In this document: positions 35,793 to 48,585 of the stretch, in pieces
Layout: every line of letters begins with the position of its first letter
How positions within the stretch are numbered: position 1 is the stretch's first letter
Source: Pelodera strongyloides
Taxonomy: Eukaryota > Nematoda > Chromadorea > Rhabditida > Rhabditidae
Assembly: GCA_036852015.1 (NCBI GenBank)
Contig: JAANDG010000028.1
Location: 62,001-126,000 of the forward strand
Length of the DNA: 64,000 nucleotides
Direction of reading: 5' to 3'
Translations under genes and position numbers: made by a program
The notes under the pieces: model-generated
What the model was told of the DNA's origin: nothing
What the model saw: only the letters and a program-made list of their open reading frames with translations
Database searches by the model: none

Positions 35793-36976
35793 GGTTCCTA
35801 GATGTTTAAAGCGAAATATCGGCAGGTTTTTGAAACAATCGGGTAGACCAGCATTCTTACGCAGCTTATGCAAATAAGCATAAATTAGAAGTAGTTATCC
35901 ACGATGCGTTTTAAAAACCGGCCATTTGCATCTTCTTGTTATTAATTAACACCTATGGTTCCCGTGGGTTCCTATTCCATTGAGTTGTTTGTTTACCATT
36001 TCCGCGTTAGTTACTTCACCATCACTTTTTGGAAAGAGAAATATTGCTTTTAGTTTGTCTGGAGGTTGTGCGGTCATTGTTTTGAGAAGTTGGAGTAGCA
36101 TTTTTTTGGTTTTTAGTATAAATGGAGTAAATCATCCCAGGTTCCTATCCACTACGGTAATTAATAATTAAGTTTTCCTTCAGCTAAGTTTTTCTCTCAA
36201 ACTTGAAGTGTGAACGTGCTAACGACTCGTTAGTGCGACTGAGGTTTTTATTTTCTTCTTTTGTCTGTTTGATAGTTGATAGTTGAGTTGATGGTCAAAA
36301 GTAGTTTTATTCAATTTTGATATTTGATAACTTTTAATTTATGCTTATTTAGCGTGTTGATAATCTATGTAGTAATGAATTATGTTTAGGTAACGTGTTA
36401 AGTATTAAGACATTGTTTGTGTTAGTTATGTCCCTTGTAGTTTTGTTCGTTAAGTTATGCGCCCAGTGAATTTTAATATATGGTTTCGTTTTGGTCTCTC
36501 AATAAGAAAGCTTCCATTCTTAGTTCTTTTTGTTGTTAATCTTATTTTAGTATTCTCATTTTGTTTGCAAATATCATTATTGATTTCTGGTATGTTAATT
36601 GTTGTCGTCGTCCGTGTGTATTATGACTGACTTGAAAAAGAATAAAAGATTGTATTGACTTTTTGGGTTGCGTGAGTTGAAGTTCAAGTGGTTTATAGTC
36701 CGCGGCGGGTATCTATGTATTTGGATTTTTTAGTTTGTGGATTTTACAGTACTCGTTCTCGGATAACTTATTATGGGTTAGTGTGCTAGTAATTTACATG
36801 AATACTCTGTTTGTGCACATCTGGGCGGAGCTTCTCCATGTGCTCATTTGGGAGTATTGGTCGCTCCGGCATAGGTGTGTGTCTGTTCACCAGGTTTTCA
36901 AGCCCCTTTTTTTTACACGTTATTAAACGCTTAACTTTAGTTGATAAACGGAGAGTTAGTTCGTTCAACTTCGAGC
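35793..36976 (+). other. ddx-15 3' flank and upstream region of the rabaptin gene
   Basis: The region begins with a truncated family A element (35805-35923) and is AT-rich. An AATAAA at 36641-36646 fits the end of the ddx-15 transcript. The ~330 bases between that and the next ATG include an acceptor-like AACTTTAG near 36937. The two same-strand genes could be an operon, but the spacing is larger than the usual ~100 bp. Confidence 0.5.
35805..35923. mobile_element. Family A element, right end truncated
   Basis: The left end TTTAAAGCGAAATATCGGCA is intact. The right side stops at AAAAACCGGCC without the GGTATTTCGCTTTAA end. It starts 13 bases after the ddx-15 stop codon, so it is probably in the 3' UTR. 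Confidence 0.75.
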
Positions 36977-39900
36977 ATGGGGGACTCGTCTCCGCCACCG
37001 GACGATAATGGACTATGCACAGGAGGACTGGAAGTGGAAAAGGTAGTTATTTCAAGTTTAAACTTTTACTGAAGGTCAAGTTCCAAGTCAGGATTATGAC
37101 CTAGTGTAATAATTGCCCCGGTATGGGTTACTGTAATATAAACAAATACAGAAAACTAGTAAGACCTGTGAGGAGTATCCGTCGGACGTCTACAGTAATC
37201 AAAGGAAGTGGTAGATGGTGGCAAAATTGTAAACCTAGATAGAACATCGTGAAGTGTGGCCCTCCCACTAGTCTAACGTGGTTCCCAACTCCAAACAGTC
37301 GTATTGTACGTTTCATGTTTCATTGTCCTTTTTTCACCGTAAATTTGTAATCATTGGTTTAGGATGATTTGCTAGCGTCTCCGATGACGCCGTTATCTCC
37401 CACCACCACTCAATTTGCGTGTGAAATGTGCCAAAATTATGAAACGAGTTTGACGATTCTTCAGGTTGGGTTTCAGACCTATTTGGCGTCTTTAATTAAG
37501 ATTAACATTACAAACTGTTTTTAATAAGGACCAAAGGGAAATCTGGTGTCTGTCAGTGCAGTAGGGATGCTAAGATTCTAAGTCCTAGCCGTCGAACTTG
37601 TATGCGAAGCAAAATCAGACACATTGTCGGTATTTCTTCAATATTCGTTCCTTTGTCTTTGTATGTGAGAATCTATCTATGTTAACCTAGCGGGGTGTAT
37701 TATTGCTTATTGCGTCACACTGCTCGTAGGCAGTCAGCAATCATACGGTTTCTGTTTTATGCATTGTAGTGTCAGTTTCATCTTAAAGGCGGTATAACAA
37801 CCGATTTTTGAAAGATGTGTCAGTCAAGTTTCAAAAACAGGCTGTTATACCGCTCTAAATCGTGTTTTACCTGTAGGACTCGGAGCGAAAGCTAAAGGAC
37901 GAACTGAAGGCAGCCAAAGCATTGTCCGATCGCTACGAATCCGAATTGTTATCGGAAAGGGAATATAGGAGACAATTGGAGAAAAAGATGACCGAGGTGA
38001 GACTTGCAAGCTTGATTTCACTTTATTAGCGGATGTATTAATCTAATAATAATAGTTTATTGAAGATATGTCAAAAGGTGACGTGACGCTACGATACCAC
38101 GCTTCACAACGAAGGGACCAAACTACAAAGAAACCAAACTACAAAGAACCAAACTATGTATTGATCTAAATCCTTAATCCTGCTTCCTTTCAGGTCTCTG
38201 TTCAGTTTGAAGACCAGCTCTCTGACGCTATTAAACGGGAAGAGGAACTGGAAAAGTCAATACAAACGGTGGGTTATGTTATGTTTCTAATAAAGATCGT
38301 TCCGGGAGTCTTTTGCTTACCGAAAAGTGGTTTCGCGAGGCGCGTTTGATTGGTTTTAATCTACAATGCAGAGACAGAGTTAGATGTTATTTGTGGGGAG
38401 ATAAGTAACGGGCTCGAGCTTCTTGTGCATTGGGAGAAACTCCGCGGTTCGCTATTTCAGTGACTTCAAATCAGTGTTTACAGTGTACATTGTTTTAAAC
38501 GAACTGTCTTTCAGCTAATGGATCGTTTGCAAAACATATCAGCAAAATCAAAAGGTGAAGTAGAAAACTTGCGAAAAGTTTGTGAGTCTCTCGAAACGCA
38601 ACTGACGACTGTCAATGGTAAATATGCGGTGAGTTGATGGCTTGTGACTCTCCTACTCTTTTTGCACCCCTTTTTTGTTCCTCAGTTTTTGGGTCCATGC
38701 AAATGTGTGTAACCCGGTGCTAGGGACAATCAGTATTGATTGAGTGAAAAAGGTGCGTGTAGCTCAACCGGTGAGTGCTTGCTAGCCATGTAAGGCACGC
38801 GGGTTCTAGTCCGCTCCAGACCAAGTTTTTCGCTGTTGCCTAGGAGCCAGGAGGGCTAAGTGTGAGGCCTATGAAAATCTCAATAACACGGTCCACAATA
38901 TAATCTCATAGGTGGTGTATGTGTTGAAGGCGGAGGGGTATGTGTGCTGTCTGTAATACGGTTCCGGTTGTTATTGGCCGCCGTTGATTTCTTTTGTTTA
39001 CCTCTGCGTGGGTTGGTTTTTTTATTGCCCCCTAATGGGGTTTGCAAGTATTCCAAAAATTCGGTGTGTTTCTGTCAATACTACCGTATTTCTGCACGAA
39101 ACCTGCATCTATTTATTTATTAAATACACCAGGTGTGCTTCCGAGGATGAATTCCGAGGATCCGAGGATATATCATATGGAAAAATTAACAAAATATTCT
39201 CGTGTAGTTCCAAGATACGGTACATTTTCAGTGTACTTGCAAACCCCATAATGAACCGCACTATACTGTTTATTCATCTATTTCCCTGCAGAATCTACTG
39301 GGCACGAAGAAGGCGCGTGCTTCTGAACTACGAGACGAGGCAATTGACATGCCCGAGGATAAGGAGAGCCTTCAGCTGCACTGTCTTCAGCTAAAGGAAC
39401 AGCTGATCGAGTGCACGGCGGCCAAGGAACATTTGCATACGGAGTTGACGTATGTGTAGTTTGTAGTTTTGCTTTTCATTAGTAAGATATTTGAGAATTG
39501 GATAACAAGTTTCTGCCGAGCAGAATTGCTATGTAAAGGTGTAGGTGTAGGTTCGATTCCTATCCATGGGTCAAACGTCAAACCCTTAATTGGTAAATTG
39601 GTAAAGATGTGTAACTCGGAAGAAATACTTTGGGTTTCCGAGTGGTCGGGAGGTTTTAACGTGAAATACCGGCCGGTTTTTGAAACACATAGTGGATAAC
39701 TGGATTCTTGAGTATTTATGCTAATTCACTCGAATTTAGCTCGATTTTTTATTCTAATTTATGTTCATTTGCATAAGCTGCATAAGAATGCTGGTGTACT
39801 CGATGCGTTTCAAAAACCGGCCGGCATTTCGCTTTAAATTGGATGATATATCAGTTTCCTAGCGCCATTTCGTCGGATTTGATGTGTATTGTGGGATTTT

Positions 39901-42733
39901 ATCTTTGTCGTTTACGACCGTGATATTCCAGCGACGAGTGCGCCATGTTACGGGTACAAATTCAAGAGGATCGATTATCGAAAGAATCAACCGAAAGGGA
40001 ACTCACCGAGCAGATCAACACTTTGAATACAGAACTGGGAATTGTGAATAGTCAGGTGCGATAGGCAGGTTTTTAGGCTTAGGCTTAAGCTTAGGCTTAG
40101 ACTTAGGCTTAGACTTAGACTTAGACTTAGGCTTGGAGACGAGCAAAACGCTGTGTTTCACCTTGCCGATTTAGTGTAATGTTTACGTTACGTTTGTTGT
40201 TTCGGATTATGTCCACTCAGCTTCATCTTTCAATTCTTTACCAATTAGGGATCGTCATTACCTGTCATATTCCAAATTGTCAAGTTTTAGTATTCACCGA
40301 TTTAGAATAGTCTTGTCATATGCATCCACATTGTCGATAGAAATGAAAGTAATTAAATGCAAATCCTTTCAGCTGAGCGCGTCGAGTGTTGCGGCAGCGG
40401 ATGAAATGAAGCGTCGCATCACTGAACTGCAGCAAACTGTTGGCGAGTTGGAAGATCAAGTTCAGCAGGTAGATCCCTCTTTCATAAAATTGTTGCAGGG
40501 CTCTGCCAAAATTAGATTTTTGTTGCTAGCAGTCATCAGTTATTTTGCGTACTTTTTTATATGAGCTGTAAGAATCAGGTGGGGTATAATAGCAAGAACA
40601 AAGGAAATGTTACAGTAAAATGTGGAATATTTCTCTCTCCAGAGGACAGAGGTGGTTCGGGTGTGTGTGTATGTGACGTTGAGCTTAGGCTTCGGCTTAG
40701 GCTTAGGCTTGGGACCCAAAGATGTACCCTCGTATTTCTAGGTTCAAGATCAACGAAAAGCCGTGGAACAAACAGCACAAAATTATAAGGAGCGATGTTC
40801 GGCCCTGCAGGTGTGTTTATTTATTTATTTATTTGTGCGTGAATTGAATGTGCCCTAGATTTGGTTTGGGTTTTCGATTTTTGAGCGCTAGTTTTTTTTT
40901 CTAACCCTACTTTCCAACCTTACTAACAATAAGCAAAGTTCTATTGTTTATGTAGTTTAAACAAATTTGTGTGTACCGTTGCCCACTTGTTTGTTTCATG
41001 TCTCGTAGGACCTTGTTCTATCTATCTACTACAAAGGCATTTTTTGCCGAGGACAACTAATAATATGAAGCGAAGCGTTTAGTTATTCGTTAACGATAAT
41101 TGTTCGTTAGCTGTAGGGGAACGGGCTGTACCTTCTTCCCTTTGCATTTGTAGTTTTCACTTCAGTGGCGCGGATGACGACAGTGTTCGTGTATGTGTAT
41201 GGCTATTTACCGACCAGCTGAAACAAAACGTTTTAGACTGAACTGAACACTTGTGAAACCGTGCAAAAGGATTTTGTGAAGTTGAGTCAGAGCCTGCAGA
41301 TTCAGTTGGAGAAGATACGACAATCAGAACAGGTAGCCAGGGTGGCCTCCATTACAGTAACAGTAAGGCTCGGACTGTGAGCATGATAATGTACAGTAGA
41401 ACCGTAACCGTAACACGGAGCCTTACAACCTCAACAAAACTACGGTACACATTTACATCCATGCCAATATGCCACGACACTACTGGACTGGACGGTCGGA
41501 CGTGTAATAGCTCAACTACTTATCATTGACGATTGTCGGACAGTTATGGCACATGACGGTTACAGCTGGAAGTGCGATCATAACGCAAATAATGTCATTG
41601 TGGCTTTCCTACTGCAGCATGTGTTGTGCTGTAATTTCTAAAATAAAAATAAAAGAGTTTACTAGACTATTGATTCATTTATTGTTTGATTGATTAATTG
41701 ATTGATTGAATTTTATTAATTATAGGAAGTGCGATGGCAGTTCGACGAGGACGTTGACAGTTGTGGACATTGCGGTTCGGGTTTAGTGCGGAACAAAGCG
41801 AAACCACACTGCAGACATTGCGGCAAGATCTTCTGCGCTAAGTGCTTGCAGGTACTGTACTTTAAACTTGACAACCAAAAGGTTCATGTGCAGGCTAGAG
41901 ATGTGATACATGAGGCTCCATCTTACAACATTTATCTTATATGGTTTTGTTTTGTTTTACGCTGGAAATGTTTTTTACGCCTGGTAAACTTTTGGTACAC
42001 CGTGTAATGAGCTTTTTAGTTTTCGGACTTTATGTTTCCAATTTGTTTCTCTTTTAATTGAGAAAGTAGCTGGTAATACGCATGTAGTCATGCGGCAAGT
42101 AGCTGATGATAAGTACCAGTGACCTATGGGATCCCTAGCACGAAAGACACTAACCAGTTTGTTGAAACCCTCACCCCCCCCCCATTGACGGCCCAGAACG
42201 TCACTTGACAACAAGAACTGTGTTTTGGCTATATTTATTCTAATTTTCCAGCAAACCATCCAAGCGGGTCCCTCGCGACGACCGGCGAATGTCTGTCAAG
42301 TGTGTCACACGTTATTGAATAGGTCGGTTATGATTAATTTGCATACTGGGGTTTCCCTTTCCGTATATGGTTCGTGGCCGTCGGTTGTTTGTCGAGAACT
42401 TTAGCTTTCTGTGAAAGTGTGTGCGAGTTCTAAAACTATCTAAAGACCAGAAGTGTACAATCGTTAATGAGAGGAGCTTTAATGTACCCTTGGTGTGAAT
42501 ATGACAAAGATGAAATGTATGTTAATATGTTGCCCGAAGACGGCGAGCAATATTTGTCATCTGGTGACTCATCGCCTGTGCTCAGGACCTCTGCGGAACA
42601 TGTCATAAGCAAACTTTGAATTTGAAGCCCCTTGCCCTTGAATAGGTGGACGCTGTTGAAGCGTAAAAAAAAATATTTATCTTGTTTGTCTTTCTTCAGG
42701 GACTCGGCACCATTTTTCTCCGTCGAAAAGTGA
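36977..42733 (+). CDS. rabn-5: Rabaptin-type coiled-coil protein with C-terminal FYVE-like finger
   Basis: This is a predicted Rab5 effector on early endosomes. Thirteen exons (36977-37042, 37363-37464, 37877-37996, 38194-38268, 38515-38628, 39292-39449, 39932-40055, 40373-40468, 40742-40810, 41237-41332, 41726-41851, 42252-42322, 42700-42733) give 416 residues with consistent phase throughout. An acidic N-terminus with CEMCQNYE is followed by long heptad-rich coiled coil. VQKDFVKLSQSLQIQLEKIR is the conserved C-terminal Rab5-binding signature of rabaptin-5. The protein then reads straight into a FYVE-like zinc finger, with WQFD, CGHC, PHCRHCGKIFCAKC and VCQVC supplying eight metal ligands. 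The basic patch is PHCRHCG rather than the R(R/K)HHCR of strong PI3P binders. Human rabaptin-5 lacks this finger; I believe the C. elegans relative has one, but cannot check it here. The symbol is tentative. Confidence 0.9.
37787..37858. mobile_element. Family C hairpin element, short copy
   Basis: AAAGGCGGTATAACAACCG and CAGGCTGTTATACCGCTCT are terminal inverted repeats, with TTTTTGAAA / TTTCAAAAA inside. The 72-bp copy sits just before the exon at 37877. Confidence 0.75.
38755..38830 (+). repeat. tRNA-like sequence (SINE candidate)
   Basis: TGTAGCTCAACCGGTGAGTG (A-box-like) is followed by GGGTTCTAGTCC (B-box-like). The stems pair imperfectly. It lies in a rabaptin-gene intron. Confidence 0.5.
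39656..39838. mobile_element. Family A hairpin element, full copy
   Basis: GTGAAATACCGGCCGGTTTT and AAAACCGGCCGGCATTTCGC are terminal inverted repeats. The interior matches the 33611-33792 copy almost throughout, so the two are close relatives. Confidence 0.85.
40074..40135 (+). repeat. Interstitial telomere-like TTAGGC array, degenerate
   Basis: About ten hexamers of TTAGGC or the variant TTAGAC follow one another in the intron after the exon ending at 40055. Confidence 0.85.
40682..40711 (+). repeat. Interstitial telomere-like TTAGGC array
   Basis: Four to five units of CTTAGG or CTTCGG lie in the intron directly before the exon at 40742. Confidence 0.8.
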
Positions 42734-42930
42734 GGCGCTATTTGAGAAAAAGTAGGTCACCGTACTCTATCCGATTCATGTTAACTCTACATTCTCTAAT
42801 GCATAGTACTTCAGTAATTATTCTTCGTAAATCGAAAACGTCTGTCATCTTTGTGCCTGACTATGGTTTCTGTTGCTCAGATAAGTTAGTGTAGGGGCTA
42901 CTAGTCGATCATGAGCTGCAATTGCTTATT

Positions 42931-43075
42931 AAAGCGGTATGGCATGTGGTTGTGGAGCTTGTACCTGCTGGGTTACGGCATTCCTATGTATTGCGCAGAT
43001 GGTCAAAGATTCGCACTGGAGAAGGGCACTCGCTAGTTTGACACTTTACCAAGCTCTGCCGTACCGCTTTAGCAC
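42931..43075. mobile_element. Family C hairpin element, longer variant
   Basis: TTAAAGCGGTATGGCATGTG and the ending CTCTGCCGTACCGCTTTA are inverted repeats. The interior is about 105 bp and differs from the other copies. Confidence 0.65.
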
Positions 43076-43785
43076 ATTTTTCTTTTCTGCAGCATGCAGC
43101 TGGACAGCGAATGTTTTTTTTGTGCTTTTTAGTTTCGATAATTTATTCCTACTTTGCCCAGTGATTATTTCCGCTTACGGGATGTTTTTATTTCTGTGAA
43201 TTTTGAATTTTCATTGTACATTTGCAGGCTTTTTTGTGTTTTTAAGAGGTCAGGCTTACGAAAGTTACCATGAGAAATTTTCAGTGTATTGAGTGTTCAT
43301 GCGTTCGTGGGCCTGTCCTTTTTATAACTTAATCGCGAAAGAAATTGCCCAATTTTGATGTATCTCTTTCCTTATTTTTTTGTGGTCTGCGACCGACCTG
43401 TATGAAGTTTTTTTTGTTTTGAACGAATTTTGAATACTCCATTTTGGGGGGTTCAGACTTAGATTTTAACAATTTGTATGCGATTCTTTTGATCACTTAA
43501 TGTTTGGTAGAGGATTTATTTATCAAGTATGATGAGCTTGCGAATTGTACGATGTGTTGCAGCAGTATTTGGAAGTTTATCCTTCCAGGGGGTATTGTAA
43601 GCTAAGCCTAAGATTAGAACCGATTGAGTTGATATGAGCTAAATGGATTTATTTTTATCCTTTCACATGTTTCTGAACATTTGAAGGATGTGCCTGTATC
43701 CTGTAGGTGGAATTGTACTACGTACTTTCTAATTTCTAACTATAGCTCTGAATTTGACTCGAGTGTTTTCTTGATACGTTTTATG

Positions 43786-43961
43786 CCGTTTAAAGTGGTA
43801 TGGGTATGTGGTTTTCAGACCTGTGCATTTCCATGTATTATATGCAAATTGAGTGTCTTCAACCCTCCAACCCTTCTGGGTATTCCGCTGCAGAATCATG
43901 TGATATGTACAAAGTACTTGCCAAGTCCTGTTTCAAAACCACGTGCCATACCACTTTAATG
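43786..43961. mobile_element. Family C hairpin element, longer variant
   Basis: TTTAAAGTGGTATGGGTATG and the ending CGTGCCATACCACTTTA pair. The right arm contains TTTCAAAACCACGTG, shared with the copy at 13170-13261. Confidence 0.7.
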
Positions 43962-44631
43962 TTTAGTATAATTGCCGTTTTGCTGTCTTTTTGTATCTAG
44001 TCCATGGTTTGCTGTGTTTCCTGTGTTGATGTGTACTTAATGAAATGATTTAAAATTTGAGTTTTGTTTGAGCTGGTATGAACAAAAATACTATTGAATG
44101 TTTTATTGAAAGAGCAAATAATAATTTAAAATTAAAATTATTTAAATTGATGAATACGAAATAATGGCACCATATATGATCAAATGTTAGTAAATGCAGA
44201 GCACCTTTTATTATTAAGTTAGTTAAAATGCAGGATGTTACCCCCTTTATGATATATTTCCTTAGACTTCGAATAATTGTAAGACTGAGATTTAGTACAA
44301 CTATTAGTTACTGTACAGAACACAGGGATTAATAAGTTATTAATCAAATAAGAAATAAATTATATATGTATCATTGAAAGACTTTGAAAGTGAAAGAATT
44401 GGTATAGAAACTCGAATCTTGTAATGAAGGACATGTTATGGTAGTAATAAGGGGTTTCAAGTGTTGTATGCTAATTGTATGCTCCACGGAATTAGAATAT
44501 AAGGCTTGAACGGGTGATGGCATACGGTGGGGTTAAAAATTGCAAACAGAAAAGCGTAAAGTTCTAATTCTAACCTTATGTTTCAACTAACATTTATACA
44601 TATAGACAAATGACATTTTTGTTGATTCCTT

Positions 44632-44810
44632 GTGAAAGCTAAATATCGGCCGGTGAAACGTATCTCAAGTACTTGCATTCCTATGCATTTATGCAAAGTG
44701 GTTTCTAATTGGGTCTAGTTTTTATTATAATTTTTGCTCATTTGCATATGCTGCATAAGAAAGCAGGTGTACGCATTGCGTTTCACAAACCTGCCGGTAT
44801 TTCGCTTCAA
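44632..44810. mobile_element. Family A hairpin element, divergent copy
   Basis: AAAGCTAAATATCGGCCGG at the left pairs with CTGCCGGTATTTCGCTTC at the right. The interior matches the decayed copy at 808-912 rather than the other family A copies, so it defines a subfamily. Confidence 0.75.
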
Positions 44811-45334
44811 ATTCGTCAAGAAAAAAATATGAAATTGTTTTGCTGACTGAGCGTGACGTACATGATTATGATTATTACCTTTGCTTATACTACGCACATA
44901 GCACTTTTTTTGCCGTACTTTGTGCAGCCCAACGTAAAGTAGAGACGAGAGATACTACCGTGATACCGTATGCAATATGTTACTAGTACAGTAACTTGCT
45001 AACAATTAATATGTATAGTTAGTAACTACGTTTACCAGGGAGCTAAGGTAGCTTTGATCGGAATGTGGTATCTTACTGGGGATACGGTAGCTTACCGAGG
45101 AGCTACAGTACCCTACACGTACTGCTGTCGGTCAAAGTTATGAAGGAATTGCTGGAAACGTTGTCGACTGTCCTCGTCGTCACTGGTAACGCTGTCCGGT
45201 TGGGAATGATTATCAGCATTGGCGTAACTGAAGTTTAACTGATTTATTTTGAGTTTAAGAGATGTTTACTCTTGGCAATCTGTTCGTTTCATGTAATTCT
45301 TTAGAAGCCCTCCAGGATGTAACCTAGCTCTCCA

Positions 45335-45455
45335 GAGACCATATTCATCGCTCCGATTCCCTCGGGGAAATAGTCCCCAGGGACAGAGCATTCTAATGTG
45401 AGACACGCAGAGAAAACGACGGGGAATTCCCCAAGGGGAATTGAGTGGTGAATAT
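45335..45455. mobile_element. Family B MITE-like element, copy 3
   Basis: GAGACCATATTCATCGCTCC and GAGTGGTGAATAT are the ends, with an internal CGGGGAAATAGTCCCCAGGG. It lies about 200 bp beyond the gene 5 stop codon. Confidence 0.7.
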
Positions 45456-45659
45456 TTTTCCTTGTGCATGCGTAGGCTTTTGGTTTGCCTATGGGATCGT
45501 TTATTCTTTGCTCGTATGCCATGTGTAAGTACAAAGTTATTGAGGGATTATGTAGCCATTGATTCCTCCTTGGAGATTTGAGGGTAACGGACTTCCTAGC
45601 GGGCACCTGACAGTTGAATACTATCAATGTTATGTAATCGCATGTACATATTAGAATAC

Positions 45660-48544
45660 TCACCCCGATGAAGTATCGTCCCGGTGTGCCCTATGCGAGT
45701 ACCTTGCAAGAAGTGCTGTACAGATAACGGCAAAGACCTGAACGAATGTTTTTTTTGCAATGCGCTGATCAGGACACCAAGAAAGCATGTTCCAAGAGGA
45801 ATGGCACGGGTTTTTAAGCGAAGTGGAAATCGGAACCAAGTTCAAAGGTGCTCCAATGCTAATTATAGAAAAGCTTGTCCTTGAGAATTTCAAACTGAAC
45901 GTACCGTGACCAGACACACCGCGCTAATCGTGCTGTTATGCAACATCGCGTTCATAGCTCGTTTTAGTGAACTTGTTCCCGACGAGGAGACTGACACCTG
46001 CAAGGAAGAGGAAAATCAAGGGTAACTAACCACTTGTAAAACCAGGATTTGCCGTTAACTTGCCACTAACTGGAGGTAAAAGTTTCTTATCGTAATGTAT
46101 ACTATCATGTGCCAACATTTATCACCAGCCACCAGGCCAGGGAAACTACGATTTAGTGCTATAATCGTTACTCTGTGGCCGCCGAAACCGATCTTTTTGA
46201 AACTAATATTACCAAGTTGAAGTAGTCTGTGAGGTACTTCAACCCTTCCGGACGGACACAGTGCCACAATTTTTTCAAATACAAAACTCCTTTCGCTTAC
46301 CTGAGTGTACAAGTCGCTGGTCAAGGCAGACTCCATCGCTGAATCTCCATCGCGACGAATAACTCGAGATAGAAGATATGAACCAGTGCTACCGCCACAG
46401 CGAGGGGGCTGCAAGCAAGTATGGTTTAATAACGGAACGGTAGCTTTCCCCCTTACCGTAATATCTGAGAAGCTATGCCACCGGAGTACCTGGGAATCGG
46501 AATCACCATCTCATGTAGAACCCTCATGGGAAACCAAAAACCCCGATTTTCATAAGAAAATGGTTTCACACAAGCAATTAACCTTACTCTAAATACTCAA
46601 ACTAGTTTAGCTATGTAGCTCATGCAGACTCCTGCGGGCGGAGGGCGGTTCTGATGCTAGGTCCCTATTTTCGTTGCGTTATGGTCCTGACCTATTTTGA
46701 CATTGTTCAGCTATAATAGTACCAGCCGTTCGAAGAGCCCTACGGGCTCTTCTCCGACTGGAGGAATCGGCCTTCGGCCGTTTGTTACATACTGCTCAAA
46801 AAAAAAGGAATTTCTACAAAGATAAAAAGGACTTTCATTTACGTTTTTGCGGAAACGTATAATTTGGTTCTGGACTTCAGCGTTTTTGCAAATCATGCAA
46901 ATTTGCTATCGCACTTCTCTTCTCGTATAATATCTCCTATAATATCCCCGACACATAAGCTAGCATAGCTCAACAGGTAGAGCGTTGGACTGCGAATCGA
47001 GATATTGTGTGCTGCTGTGGGTTCGAATCCCGCCAGCGGCAAAGATTTTGTATGCTCTCTTTCGATTGTGAATAGAAAATTTTCTTTATGAAAGGATTTC
47101 GTTATGTTCACACAAACAAAAAAGTAAACTCTTCTCCTTTATATAATAAGATACTGTTGTATTTTGGAGTGTGGCACGTTTGGATTGCTGATATCGTGTG
47201 CACGTAGTTTTGTGTTGAGGTAACGTGGCTAAACTAGTCAAAACTACAAAATTGTTAGCTGCTTGTGTGAATACAGTTTCTTTGCTGATATGTCAGTTAC
47301 AACTACTCTCTGTGGAATTTATTTCTTATCTTTGGTGATACATACATATAATGCTATGCATTTTTTCGTCCTACCTTTGATTTACTACTTCGAATTTTAA
47401 AATCATTGTATTCTTTCATCGTCTCTTATGGCGTTGCGCTCTTTTTAAGAGTCTAATAAACATTTTTAAACATTTAAACAAAAGTCCCTCAAAAAATCGG
47501 GCCTTGATCGGGGCGAAATCGGGGTTTTTTTGAAGAAAAATCGGGGAGAAAACTTTCCTGTGTTGGTATAGCTATCACAACCTACCGGACCTCGGAAACT
47601 CTCGCACCGGGGAAATGGGAAATCAATAACGTAATATAAGGGATAGGTAGCATCACCACATCCTTCCGTACATCTGGGAACAGCGGAACAGCTACCTTAG
47701 AACGCAATGTAAACTTCCCTTACCGTAACCCCCTCGCATCCGTCTCCGTCTCTTGTGCAAAGACTCACGCGGCAGACAAATCGTAATGCCTCATCGCCTT
47801 CAAAACCGAAAGCCTGAAGAAAGTTTTTATACGGTAACCTTACGGCAAGCTAAAAATGCTGGTGGATCGCCATTACGTCTCACCCTGCAAATAAGCCCCC
47901 CCCCCCCCCGGGTGAGAGTTTTAGCTCACAACCAGGCAAAAAACTGTTGGTGGGCCGTTACATCTACATACATCGTGAGCAACAACTAACTGCGGTAAGT
48001 CTGACACGACGGTAACTACTAACTTATGGTTTTAATTTCATAACAATACGATGATATGCACTCTTGTTATTTAGTAATTAATTGTTAGATAAACGACTAA
48101 CCTTGCTTTCAGCAAATGCAGTCAACGAAGAATTCGAGTAGATTGGATCAGAAAGTACGGCGATATCAGCAGAGCATCTGAAAATCATAAAGTTTTTATT
48201 TAATTTGTTTTGAATATTTTCTATTGCATCATGTAAGCAAAGATCAGAACCATTAAAAATGGACATATACAAAGCGGATGAGTATAATATACCACATAAG
48301 TCCTAGGCGCTTATCCTTATTTTGTGAAACATTATAATGGTGGTCAATGTTCGCTAGATGTGAAAAATCAATAACTTACCCAGAGCTATCGATAAGCGGG
48401 AATTGTCTGTGAACGTCAGAGGTGGCGTAGCAGTCCTTGACAATCATACCGTAGACGTCGTTGGAGTCTGAATTTATGAGAGTAGTGTAATTCCTCCCTT
48501 CTGCACTCTAGCCCTCTCACTCTCGATCCCTCGATCTCTTTCAG

Positions 48545-48585
<41 letters not shown>

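Larger units (their letters stand above)
42734..45659. other. Intergenic region between the convergent rabaptin and matrix-protein genes
   Basis: No exon was found in these ~2.9 kb. Two family C elements, one family A and one family B element account for about 600 bp; the rest is AT-rich. Minus-strand AATAAA words at 45500-45505 and 45243-45248 are candidate polyadenylation signals for gene 5. Confidence 0.6.

Noticed and set aside
35793..36976. ddx-15 and the rabaptin gene as a two-gene operon
   Set aside because: About 330 bp lie between the likely polyadenylation signal and the next ATG, wider than usual, and no clear trans-splice signal decides it. Not excluded.
46966..47042. Functional tRNA gene
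   Set aside because: The acceptor stem pairs at only about three of seven positions, so a pseudogene or SINE head is the safer call.
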